Of a stretch of DNA of 64,000 nt, positions 10,583 to 21,510 are shown in pieces. The notes below the pieces were generated by a model. It made no database searches. It was given only the letters and a program-made list of their open reading frames with translations, and was not told where the DNA came from. Origin of the DNA: Acanthamoeba sp. SK_2022b (taxonomy: Eukaryota > Discosea > Longamoebia > Acanthamoebidae); NCBI GenBank assembly GCA_027943245.1, contig JANDJZ010000048.1, positions 62,001 to 126,000 on the forward strand, read 5' to 3'. The position numbers and the translations under genes were made by a program. Position 1 is the first letter of the stretch; each line of letters starts with the position of its first letter.

Positions 10583-13500
10583 GCGAACACACATAAAACA
10601 TCTGGCCCCGCGCCTAACTAGAATACGTGTGCGCGCAGTTCGTTCGGAAAGATATACAAGGCCATACACAAGGACACAGGCTTCGTACTGGCCATCAAGT
10701 GCATACAGATCGAGAAGCCTACACCGGAGGAGCTGAAGCAGATGTACAAGGAGATCGAGGTGCTCAAGAAGTGCCGTAACCCCCACATCGTCTCCTACTT
10801 CGGCTCATGCATTCGGCACAACGACATCTGGGTCCGCACGTCTCGCCTTGAGCTGGCTGAAGTTGAATCTGTGGCTGTTGACAAACCGCTACCCTGGCGC
10901 AGATCCTGCTAGAGTACTGTGCGCTGGGGTCAGTGCAAGATGCGATGAACCTTCTGTACGTGGGCGAGGACCCCAACAGAAAATACACTGGGATGTGCGA
11001 AGAGGACTTGGCCTACATCATCAAGTGTGTCGTCTCCGGTCTGGTCTATCTTCACTCGCAGAAGATCATACATCGGTATTCATGCTCCTCATACGTCTTA
11101 CTTGAAGGTCGTTCCAAACAAATCTGTCCTGCCCTATGAGCAGGGACTTGAAAGCGGCCAACATTCTACTCACCAGTCCGGGCATCCCCAAGATCGGTAC
11201 CACCCACCACATCCGCATCCACAGCTGCTAGGTCTAATGCTTTTATCTGCTCCTGGGGCTGTCAGCCGACTTCGGAACGGCCTCACAACTGCGAACGGCG
11301 TCAGTTGCAGCGAACACACTTATGGGCACACGTACGGAACAGCTCTTTGAGCTCAGTTTCGGAATGGCCATCTAGAGTAGCGCACGCACTCACGCCCCTT
11401 CTGTTTCTGAAACCCAGCCTTGTTCATGAGCCCAGAGACACTTGAGGGGGAGACGACCGACGTGTTCAAGGCCGATGTCTGGGCCGTGGGCATCACTGCC
11501 ATACAAATGGCGCAAGGACGCCCACCCTACGCCAACCTTCACCCCGCTCGAGTACGCCCAATCCCAGCTCGGTTTATCGACAATTCCAGCGCTTTCTATT
11601 TTGGTGCTTATTTGAACATCAATCATACTGAGGCAAGCGACACAGGCCATGTCGAGGATTTGCATGGACCCGAGCCCGACCCTCGATGAGCCCTGGAATT
11701 GGTCGGAGGAGCTCAGCGCCTTCATCGCCGCTTGTCTCACAAGATCCGTCGCCGAACGACCCACCGCTGCGGAGTTGCTCCAGGTATTCCTCTGGCTGCC
11801 GGCACCCGCAAAGAGGAAGCGAGGGCGAGACCATTAACTGGTTTCTTGGCGCCAATGAACCCAAGCATCCGTTTTTGGCGACCGTTCCTGAAGGGTGGAA
11901 GATGGAGAAGCTCATCAGTCGCGTGAGATCTGCCGATTCCACAAGCAAGCCGGGCAACCGTGAACGGGTACGCGCCGGTCGTTATTCGCGCATGTGTGCT
12001 TTGACTTTCTCTCCTCATTCGCGCTGAGCACGCGCATAGTTTAATATGGCCTATCGGATGGAGGTTACACCGCCGTTTGAGTTTGAGACGAGGACCTTTG
12101 GACTACAAAACTCGACCACTCCAGAAGTCCCTCCACCCCTCAAGATAGACGGACGGCAGAGGAAGCTGAGCGTGAAACTGCCTGAGGATACCGAATCCAA
12201 GAGCAAGCCCAAGGTCGAGCCACGCGAGAGGAACACGGCGAGCGAGAAGAAGCAGGACAAGAAGCACCACCCTCTGTCGCAGGGCCCGTCCCGGTGGCTG
12301 CCCAAACCGCTGCGCTTCTCACCTGCGATTGTAAACACCAACGAGCCATACGACGGCGTCTCGCTGAGCAGCGATACTTCGGCCGAACGACTGTCGCCCA
12401 AGATTCATGTGAGCGCGGCCGACGCACTCCACGGAAGCGGAGAGGGGCAGGCGGACCTCTCATTGATGACCGGACAGACTGAGAAAGAGCCAACGGAGAT
12501 GACATGTCACTTCATCAGCCGCGAAACCGAACTAACCACCCACACGGCCATACGATGCATGGTGCTGGTACCCAGCCGGGACGGTGGTCCGGACTGGGTG
12601 TGGGGCGGTGCCGACGACGGCTCAATATTGGTCTGGCGCCAGGTACGCAGAGAGCTCACTCGCACTGGCACTGGTAGGTGCGTTGGCACTTAGTTGCAAT
12701 GTGGCTCTGTGCAGGGGGAGTACCTGGCTATCGTGAGCCATTCCAAGCACCATCATGGAGGTCAGCCGGTAAACGCTTTAGTCCTGGTTGATGGTCGTGT
12801 GTGGTCGGCCGGAGAAAACGGAGTAATCTGCGTGTGGAACGCCAAGGTACGACGGGCGCGCTCCATGGTCCCGTGAGAAAAGCTTGGAGTTAAGTGGGCT
12901 CACGCACATTTGGGGAGGGGGTATCAGGATATGACCTTGGTGAAGGCCCTGAGCGGCCATACGGGGCCCGTCAGGTGTCTAATGGACGTGTTTGCTGAGT
13001 CGGGGTTGATCTTCGCCCGAAAGAGCTCCTCCATCGTGCTGTCCTCGGGTCCTGAGGGACTGCTCTACGTGTGGAAGTCACTCAAGGTAATCCCCCAACC
13101 ATCACTCCTCGCTTTTTGCGCAGCTTACCGGTTGGCAAACGCCCCTCCCCCCAAGATGACGTTGGTCATGACGGTGAGCATCGGGAAAGAAGTCAGATCG
13201 ATGGCAGTCGTTTCCTCCACTCTGTGGCTGAGCACCACAGGCCGGAACATAATCGCTCTTCTTTCCAAGGCAATCCCGCTACCTCGCCCTCTTCTCCGCG
13301 CCACTTGTGTGGCGCTGCGGTGGCTCTGATATTTTAAATGGCCATGCAGCACAAGCTGGGGCGGAAGTCGCTGCTGGACTCTTCGCCAGCCAAGATACCT
13401 ACCGGATCGGCTCAGGTGGGCTTCGTTCTATCCACAGGAGGACGGGCGTGGACGACGTGCGCAGACGCGCGGGTGGAGATTTGGTACACGACGATGGTGC

Positions 13501-15128
13501 GCTATCTCCATCGCCGCTCTGTCGGCGCATCTCCCCTCTTTGCGATAAGCCCTAAACACGCCCATGTTTTAACAGGAAAAGGGCGCGGTGCTGACCCAGC
13601 TGTTCACCACGTTGGTAGTTGATGGCCCGGTGTCCCACCTGATCCGTGTCAAGAATCATGTCTGGGGCTGCGGGCCCAAGGGTATCTATCTGTGGCATGC
13701 CACGGTAAGTCCTTCCGGATGAGTGCTTCAAGCGCGCGCTAACGGCTTCCACAAACCCCGTTATTTACAGACGCTCAAGTATCTGGGCAAACTGCAAGAC
13801 AGCCAAACCGGGTGGGACAGGCTACTGCAGGTGAACGACTTCACGGTGTGGAGCTCATCCTCGGGTCATGCGAGTGTTCAGGAGTGGCGCACGTGCCGAA
13901 GCTTTACGGACCTGACGGACCTCACTCCAGAAGCGGAGACAGCCTCTCCTTCACCAGCTCCCTCGCTCGCCTGCAAGGTAAGTCGCAGTGACCAGTGTTG
14001 GCGTGGTGCGCCTGCCCACGCTTCCCGTCCCAGGTCGACACGAACAAGGAGCAGCAATCCGGTCGACAAGCCAGTCACACCACCGACAGTATCAAGGCGA
14101 ATGAGCTTAGCCCCCGGGCCTGTGGCAAGCTGAGTCTGCGCCACACCACTCAGGCCACCCCGGAGATAGACCAAGCTGATTCTGACAAGTCTCGCAGCGG
14201 TTCTGCTACCAAAACTCACGGCGCACAGAACTCTTGGCTGAGGGCTGCCCGGACCGGGGAGTCACCACCATGTTCACCCCAACCAACAGTACCCACAATA
14301 CCGGTGGCGTCAAGTCCGATCGAGGTAGGAGGCGGCAGCTCCCAGAAGATGATGGCTACCCATAGACGGGACACCGTGTGCGCAGGCCGAAGCAAGAGCT
14401 GGTCTGAACGGCCCGCTTCCCCGAGAGCTGCGGGGTAAGCCTTCACTCCACGCCTGTCAATTTACCCCACCGTGCCGCTGGAGTTGGTGCATCTTACTCC
14501 CGCCACGCACAGGTTCTCCTCGACGCCCACGAAGCCAAAGATGGGCCGTAAGTGAAGCACCTCGCTTTGGTTATGCGTCACTTCTAAGCCACGACACGTC
14601 CACCCACAGTTGCAATACAGAGAAAGGTGCGGGCAGACAGTGTCCCCCACGAGCGAGAGATCCGAGAGGAAAGGGGCTCCTCAGAGGAGAAGCAGCGATA
14701 CGATTCCGACGTCGAGGAGATGGCGGAGGTGATGGAGGATATCGATGAAGGAGTGACTTTGTTGGCACGATGTGCCCAACTGCCCGAGTGGGGCGAGGAC
14801 TTCACCGAGGTGTTCCTGTCCAACGGCCCGCGCACGTTCAAGCAGCTCAAGCAGGCCCTGGCTCTCGAGTTCGAGGTACTACACGACACCACCCACCGCC
14901 TGCCCTGCCCATTCCCTCTTCGCCACGCTCTCTCACCAGAGGGGCCCCTCCAAAGGTGGCAATGGAGAGAATAGCGCGAGTGCGGAAGCAACCCAACATC
15001 GTCGTGTGCCGAGACCAGCACGTGGCGAGGCTCAAGGCCGGCGACTGTCTAGAGGTAACGCTCACGGACAGCTGAACATGGGTTCCAAAGAAAGGGCAAC
15101 AAATAAGCCAAACAAGCTGAATCAATAA
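9299..15128 (+). CDS. STE20/GCK-type Ser/Thr kinase fused to a C-terminal WD40 domain
   Basis: The first ATG is at 9299 or 9302. About 370 Ser-, Pro- and Glu-rich residues come first. The kinase then starts at GQFELCAKVGQG, is interrupted by an intron with a long CA repeat, and resumes SFGKIYKAIHKDTG with the VAIK-equivalent VLAIKC (about 10690). The catalytic loop is IIHR (11070) joined to DLKAANILL (11145). Then come ADFGTASQL (11263), MGTPLFMSPE (11335/11425), ADVWAVGITAIQMAQGRPPY and AERPTAAELL. From about 12500 at least five WD-like blades end in ILVW, ICVW, LYVW, VEIW and IYLW. After a Ser-rich linker, LPEWGEDFTEVFLSNGPRTF belongs to an unrecognised helical domain. The phase of the last junction (gt after 14875) favours the frame ending at the TGA-less reading up to the stop at 15126-15128. 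GCK kinases act upstream of MAPK or cytoskeletal targets. Confidence 0.85.
10505..10580 (+). repeat. (GC)n(CA)n microsatellite in a kinase intron
   Basis: Six GC dinucleotides lead into about 32 CA repeats inside the intron that splits the kinase Gly-rich loop. The repeat ends about 58 bases before the acceptor used to resume SFGKIYKA. Confidence 0.95.
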
Positions 15129-15206
15129 GGCGAGCGAGGCAAGAGAGCGGTCTTTCACTTTGAGTGCAAAAAAAGAGGGGGCCACAAGGAGGAGGAAGCG
15201 ACTAGC

Positions 15207-17564
15207 TTAGTCCATGTCTGACTCGGGCTCGGCTCTGGGGTTGAGCGTGATGAGGTCGTCGATCCTGAGAATGGTGATGGCAGCCTCGGTGGCGAACTGA
15301 ATCGCCTTCACCTTGCTCATCGCGGGCTCGACCACACCGGCCTTGAGGTTGTTGCGCACCTTTCCGTTGTACAGATCCAACCCAGTCCTGCAAACACAGC
15401 AAGTAACGTAGCGTGTGCCAAGTGTTAAAGGTGAGGCCGTGTCCATGAAACAATAGACAAGGCGGAGGAGGACGTACATCGAGTACTCCTTCTTTCCCTC
15501 TGTCGTCTGGGCCGAGTTGTGGTAGGCACGCAGCTTGGCAACAAGATCAGTGGCGTCTTGGGCGGCGTTGACAGCCAGCATCTTGGGGATGACCAGCAGG
15601 GCCTCGGCGAACTCGGCAATTGCGAGCTGTTCCCGCGAGCCCTGGAGGAAAGAAAGCGAACCGCACGTTAGGAACCGCTTGCTGTGATAATGCTGCACCA
15701 CCACATAGGTGTATGGAAATGTACCAGCGTGTGAGCAAACTCCTCCAGGTAGATCGAAAGGGCGGCCTCGACGGCACCACCGCCAGGGACCACAGCCTTA
15801 GACTCGAGGGTCCTCTTGATGATGCAGAGAGAATCGTGCAGCGACCTGACCGTTTGCGTGGCGGAGGAGGGGTCTTAACGTGTGCCAAATAGAACTACGC
15901 GCCAAGTGGACAGCCAGAAGGTACCTCTCCATCTCGTCGAGCATGAAGGAGCTGGGTCCACGCAAAATGACTGAGGCAGTCCTGCTGGTCTTGCAGCCCT
16001 GGACGTCAAATCGCGTCAGCATTAAGCGAGCTTCTCAGCGTGAAGAGTGAGATCGGAGAATAAAAGGAACCTTGATGAGAAGCAGCTCCTCATCGGCCAC
16101 GCGCTCCTGGCCCACTTCCTCTGCCTGACCCAGCCAAGCAGGATCGAACGACTCGCCGCCCTCGAGATCCGCAAGGTTGAGTACCAGTTGGCCTGGCATC
16201 AATTGCATCAAGTTGCGTCAGGACGACCTCGCACGGGGCTGCGGCGAAGGGAAGGGGCGAGGCAGATACTACTTACCGCCAGTGGCCTTGGCGATTTGCC
16301 TCAGGTCTTCCTTCTTGCAGCGCCTCACAGCCATGGCGCCGGCCTCGACGAAATACTTGAGGCTGAGATCGTCAACACCCTTGGTGGTGAGGACGACGTT
16401 GGCGCCAGCCTTCAGGATAAGCTCAATCTTCTCCTTGATGAGATCGGCCTCCCTGAAAAACACCAAAGAAAACACAGACGCGGACATGAGCAAGAGAAGG
16501 GCTCGTCCACAGAGCACAGCAACGACAACATACCTCTGCAGGACACCCTCAAGCTTGGAAGGATCAGTGATGTTCACGGTGACGCCCATGTTCAACTTCT
16601 GCTTGGTGAGGTTGAAGTCGATCAGAGCAATCTTGGCGTTCTTGATCCTCTTGGGCATGGCTGCATAGTAACACAAGCGGTAAGATTAAGCCGCATGGAA
16701 ATAAGAGCCAGATTTTCGCACCTTGGGAAGCCACGGTGCAGTTAAGAGCGTAGCCATCGATGAACTGACTCTCCTTGGTGCTCTTGCCCTGTGCCTTGAG
16801 CACGTTGATGGCGTTGATGGGGTACTTGGCTTCGCCCTTGGTGTCGACGGTCTTAACCCGCGTCACCGCATTAACGGCGATCTCAGCGAAGAAATCGCTC
16901 TCACTACCCGATTGCAAAAATTATCAAAAAAATGTACATTTTTTGAACAGTTTGGGGGAGGAAAGACGTACGCGCCTATGATCTTGGAAGACATGGAGGT
17001 CTTGGCAGCGTTAATGAGGCCCTCCCTGCCCATGGTGTCCACACTGACGGAAAGATTGTCGGTGATGTACTTGCAAGCCTCCTTGCTAGCAAGACGGAAG
17101 CCGCTAATGATGGAGGTAGGGTGGATCTTGTTCTTCACCAGATCATTGGCCCTCTGCATATGATGAAGCGCTCCATTAACAAGTGCAAGTGGTGGACAAG
17201 AATTGTGTCGCAGTGATGACCGCACCTTCAGCATCTCCGCTGCCAGAATTACTACGGAAGTAGTGCCGTCACCAACTTCCTTGTCCTGAAGATCGGCAAG
17301 CTCAACGAGCACCTTGGCGGCAGGGTGCTCCACCTCGAGCTGCTTGAGAATGGTGGCGCCATCGTTGGTGATGATCACATCACCGATGTCGTCAACGAGC
17401 ATCTTATCGAGGCCAACAGGGCCGAAGGAGCTCTTCACCACGTTGGCAATCGCCATACAGGCCATCACATTTTGATCGCGCACAGTCTCTCCGGTCTGAC
17501 GCGAACCGTCAATAGCGAACCTGCTTTCAGGTTTCCTCATCCTCGGACGTCCACGAGAAGCCAT
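15207..17564 (-). CDS. TCP1: T-complex protein 1 subunit alpha (CCT1)
   Basis: The ATG is at 17562-17564 and the stop TAA at 15207-15209. Exon one reads GETVRDQNVMACMAIANVVK, then GPVGLDKMLVDDIGDV, NDGATILKQLEVEHPAAKVL and GDGTTSVVILAAEMLK. These are the group II chaperonin ATP-binding signatures, in wording specific to the alpha subunit. Later exons include KIHPTSIISGFRLASKEACK and INAAKTSMSSKIIGA, an apical domain near 16560-16680, and the closing IDDLITLNPRAEPESDMD. CCT folds actin and tubulin in the cytosol as an eight-subunit double ring, and this subunit occupies one ring position. Seven or more short introns. The gene converges on the kinase-WD40 gene with only about 78 bases between stop codons. 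Confidence 0.95.
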
Positions 17565-17788
17565 TTTGTGCGTCTGCTAATCAAGAAATCAAGATGTGGC
17601 TGTGATCCCCTTGGAGCCGCCGTCAGCAAGGACAAAAGTTCACGTTTCTGCTATTTTCCTGCAGCTTCGTCCAAGTTGCCGGTTTTTTCCGGGTGGGCGG
17701 CTGCCTCAAAAAGACGTTACGCAAAAATTAAGATTATCATTTCTGTTTTATTAGCAATCTTTCTTTCCTGGGTCGTCCCCTCTGAATT
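17565..17788. promoter_or_regulatory. Divergent promoter region, CCT1 and NF-YB
   Basis: The 224 bases between two opposite start codons must carry both upstream regions. An AT-rich block lies at about 17720-17765. I see no clear TATA box and no CCAAT box. Confidence 0.45.
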
Positions 17789-18576
17789 ATGTCAGACGAT
17801 CACCTTGGGATGGACTCACCAGGTTCGCCAGGCTCGGAGGGGCCTAATTTGTTGAGAGAACAAGACAGATACCTTCCCATCGCAAACATCAGTCGAATTA
17901 TGAAGAAGGCCTTGCCCGCCAATGCCAAAATTGCTAAAGACGCAAAGGAGACAGTCCAAGAGTGTGTATCAGAATTTATCAGTTTCATCACCAGCGAGTA
18001 CGTGACCCGGTCCTGCACATCTGCCTGCCCCTACTAAGAAGCTCATCGTGCGTCCAGGGCGAGCGACAAATGCCAATCAGAGAAGCGCAAAACGATCAAC
18101 GGCGACGACATCCTCTCAGCAATGGTGACCCTCGGCTTCGACAACTACGTCGAGCCGCTCAAGCTTTACCTTCATAAGTACAGAGAAGTGCGCACTGCCC
18201 AGCCCTTTCCTGGACGTACTTCGGTGGAAGGCAATTGGTCGAGAGCCCGCCCCTGATTCTTTCCCTCTTATCTCGTGGTGGTGTGGTGCTGCAGAGTACG
18301 CCCACCAAGAGGCAGCCCAAGAGGGAAGGCGGGTCTCCCGAGTCCCCTGTCATGCCCATCCAGTACCAGCCTGCGATGTATATGAACCAGGTTCGTCACG
18401 GCCGCGGCGTCGAGTGGTTGACACTTGAACCAAGCACTGAACTAGCGCTCCCGTGTCGCGCGCAGTACCCAATGATGGGTCAAGTGCCGCATATCCAGTA
18501 CTCCCAGGATGGGTCACTGCAAGGAGGCGTGCCAGGCGGCGATGCTGGCGGGTTGGATGATGACAGCAGGAGCTGA
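17789..18576 (+). CDS. NF-YB (CBF-A/HAP3) CCAAT-binding factor subunit
   Basis: Exons 17789-17997, 18058-18187, 18295-18390 and 18466-18576 join in frame. The histone-fold core reads [20 protein letters not shown], then [39 protein letters not shown] and [20 protein letters not shown], close to the universal NF-YB core. It includes the residues that contact NF-YC and the CCAAT DNA backbone. A short Pro/Gln/Met-rich tail ([24 protein letters not shown]) follows and could be an activation region. NF-YB dimerises with NF-YC and recruits NF-YA to activate transcription. The donor after 17997 is GTACGT. The CHRAC1-like protein at 858-1765 is of the NF-YC fold class but is not its obvious partner. 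Confidence 0.96.
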
Positions 18577-18832
18577 GCCGGCTCGTCCCGCACCCCCCTC
18601 TCCTCCCACTTCTCTCCCTGCCACTGGCTCCCCCCAATCGTCGCTCCTCCTTTTTGTCCATACCTCTTACCTTCCCCCGTTGCTGAGCGAGAATACACTC
18701 GCTTGCCACCACTGCACCATGCGCGTTGGTTCAGGAGAGTGTGTTTTGTGGCGCCTGCTGGGGGTGGAATTGGGGCGCGAAGAAGACGCCTAAGAAAAAG
18801 TAAAAGGCCAACAACAAACGGGCGGCCCACAG
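18577..18832. other. Intergenic between NF-YB and the TKL kinase gene
   Basis: This 256-base gap on one strand is C/T-rich in its first half. It holds the 3' flank of NF-YB and the promoter of the kinase gene. No other feature is recognised. Confidence 0.4.
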
Positions 18833-21192
18833 ATGAAGCGCCTTCTGGTGCTGTGCTTCGTGCTCCTGGTGATGGTGCACTGGGGGCGGCGTGCACAAGC
18901 AGTGCCCCTCTCTTCTCTCCTTTCACTTTCACTGCCCTCTCCATCTCCCCCCTCTTCTTCCACCGTAAAGATTAATGGAACAACCTACGGCCAAGTCACT
19001 ACCTCACTCTTGTGGTCGGGAGGCACAAGGACGTGCATCTTCTGCACTGTGGGCCAGCCGGTCAAGGACTACGCCTGCAGCAACAATGAAGGTCAATGGA
19101 ATGATGGAAAGAACTACTTCACCAACCCCATTCCATCTGGCAACACCATTCACTTCATCGAGGTCTCCCTCATCGGCATCTTCAATTGCCAAGTCTTTCA
19201 GCCTGGTTCGGCCAGCTCACCCCCCGACAAACGATCTCTAGCTCGAGTCCGTGGGGTGACCTTTCATTCGCGTGTGACTGCTTGTGTACCTAGGTGTTGA
19301 AGTGTACCTGAACTTGCAGCAGGACCAACTGCTCTACACCACCAGCCTTCCACGGCAGCCGCCCGGGTGCGGCTGCCCGACCTGCGTGGTGACGGCCAAC
19401 TACACGGTCGACGCAGCCTTCCCTCGCTATAATTACAGCGTCAACGGCACCAACCAGCTGCAAGTGATCGTGAGCGGCAACGCCATTTGCCTTCACGCCA
19501 TCAACCTCACCTTTCACTATCAGTCCGTCCCTCCACACAGCGTCTCCTTCTGGGGTTGGGTGCGAAACGAAATCGGCTGGGTCATCGCTGGCGGAGGTAA
19601 CACGCGTTCCATGCTCACCTCTTTTCGTTCTTTCACGCTCTTTGTACTTTTTCTGACCCAACGTTATGCCTCACTCATGCGGCGCGCTCCCCCCCCCCCT
19701 CTCCGTGCAGTCATCGTCGTGGCGCTGGCGAGCGCGGTGTTCTTCGTCGTCTACCGCAAGGTGCAAAGCCGGTACAAGAAAGAGGAGTACCAGCAGCTGG
19801 AGGAAGGCGAGGGCGGGGCTGTGGGCGACGCCGACTTCTCTAGAAAGTTCCAGCAGGTGGCACCACACGAAATCAAGATCGGCCCACGCATCGGCAAGGG
19901 CTCCTTCGCCGAGGTGTTCAAGGCGCGGTGGCGCGGAACGCTTGTGGCGATAAAGAAGCTGCCGACTCACTCCCTCACACCCGACTTTTTCGAGGACTTT
20001 GAGCGCGAAGCGGCACTTATGAAACGACTGCGCCATCCCAACGTGCTGCTGTATCTCGGTACGGCTACCGGCAGAGCGGGCGAGAATATTCCCGTTTCGA
20101 TTATGCTGACACCGGTGACCGGTATCATGGCACTATGGCAGGTGCGTGCCTGATACCACCAGACATCTGCATCGTGACGGAGTACATGGGCAGAGGCAGC
20201 GTCTACCGAATCCTCCACGATGAAAACGTGAAGCTGAGTTGGGATGTACGCCGAAAGTTCGCCGTCGATGCCGCGCGCGGAATGAACTACCTCCACTCCT
20301 CCGATCCCATTCTCATTCATCGCGATCTCAAGAGCCATAATCTTTTGGTATGTCGAGCTGAGTTGTGGCACCGGGGGGGGGGGCGGTGCATTGCTGATCG
20401 CACCTAACGTTTTCTTCCACTGGCCAGGTCGATGAGCATTGGAAGGTGAAGGTGTGTGATTTTGGCCTATCTCGCATCGTAGAGCAAACACTTTCGGCGA
20501 CGATGACCGCCTGCGGAGTACGACTCTCCCTCTTCTTAGTCGTGTCCCCCCCCCACATCACCTGACCTGTCCAAATCCGCGACGCAGACACCTTGCTGGA
20601 CAGCCCCCGAAGTGCTGCGAAATGCGCGATACACAGAGAAAGCGGACATCTACTCCTTCGGCATTGTACTCTGGGAGTTGGCCACGCGAGAAGATCCCTA
20701 TAAGGGGATGGCTCCATTCCAGGTATCCCCACCAAGAGCCGACGAGAGCTCAGAGCGCGGCCCATAACCGTTTCTGCTGCGACTTGATGCACGGTGCAGG
20801 TCGTGTTCGCTGTGGGCACCCAGAAGCTGCGCCCACAGATGCCTCACTGCCCGGTCGCTTGGAGCCGACTCGTCAGTGACTGCTGGGCCGAGGACCCCAA
20901 CATGCGACCTTCATTCGAAACGATTCTTCGGCGTCTTGAGAAGATGGACATTACTCTTCCTCCAAAGCCCAATGCCTCTTCCTCCTCTTCCTCTTCGGCT
21001 ATCCTTTCCCACCCGTCTGGCCTCGACCTCTCCGTGTATTCGGACGCATCACTCGCCACATCACCGACAACATCGCGACATTCCTCCAGCGGCAAGGTTG
21101 AAGCTTCCTCGCCAGCTCTCCCCTCAGGCTCCTCTCCTCCCGAGCAACGACCCAGCGTTCCTCCTCCCACGCACAGTTCCATAAATTATTGA
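18833..21192 (+). CDS. Transmembrane TKL-family protein kinase (receptor-like)
   Basis: The ATG at 18833 opens a signal peptide ([15 protein letters not shown], cleavage likely after RAQA). The ectodomain of about 230 residues has paired cysteines (TCIFC, CGCPTC) and several N-glycosylation sequons (NGT, NYT, NYS, NLT). It matches no domain I know. A membrane helix, [14 protein letters not shown] (about 19720-19755), precedes the kinase: [44 protein letters not shown] (about 20320-20348), [41 protein letters not shown] and [18 protein letters not shown]. These are Raf/DLK-like TKL motifs with all catalytic residues present. A Ser/Pro-rich tail ends at TGA 21190-21192. The likely role is surface signalling; the ligand is unknown. 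Confidence 0.88.
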
Positions 21193-21510
21193 CACTGCTG
21201 ACCCTCCAGCAACAGGGTCCCTTGTGGTCCACTCGCGAGCGGCCAACATCACTTAGTTAATTATTTGTCTTATTTTCATGGCACCCGCTGAACAAACTTA
21301 CGCGAAAGGGCTGAAATGAAAAAGTGGCAGGTTGGGGCAGCCAATGAGAATAAGTCTGTTTCTGCAACCGCTTTTTCTTTTCGCTGACGCAAAAAAGGAG
21401 GACAGACGCAAGACGAACAGAGAGGGCCAACCATTTACATCATCCATCCTCGCCCCCCCACCTCATTTTGCTTCCGAATCGCTTGTTCGTCTGCCAATTA
21501 GTACTTGAAG
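21193..21510. promoter_or_regulatory. Upstream region of cullin-3 with a CCAAT box
   Basis: This 318-base gap precedes the cullin-3 ATG. It contains CCAAT (within GCAGCCAATGAGA) at about 21340, some 170 bases before the start codon, and an AT-rich patch near 21255. No gene is seen here. Confidence 0.4.
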
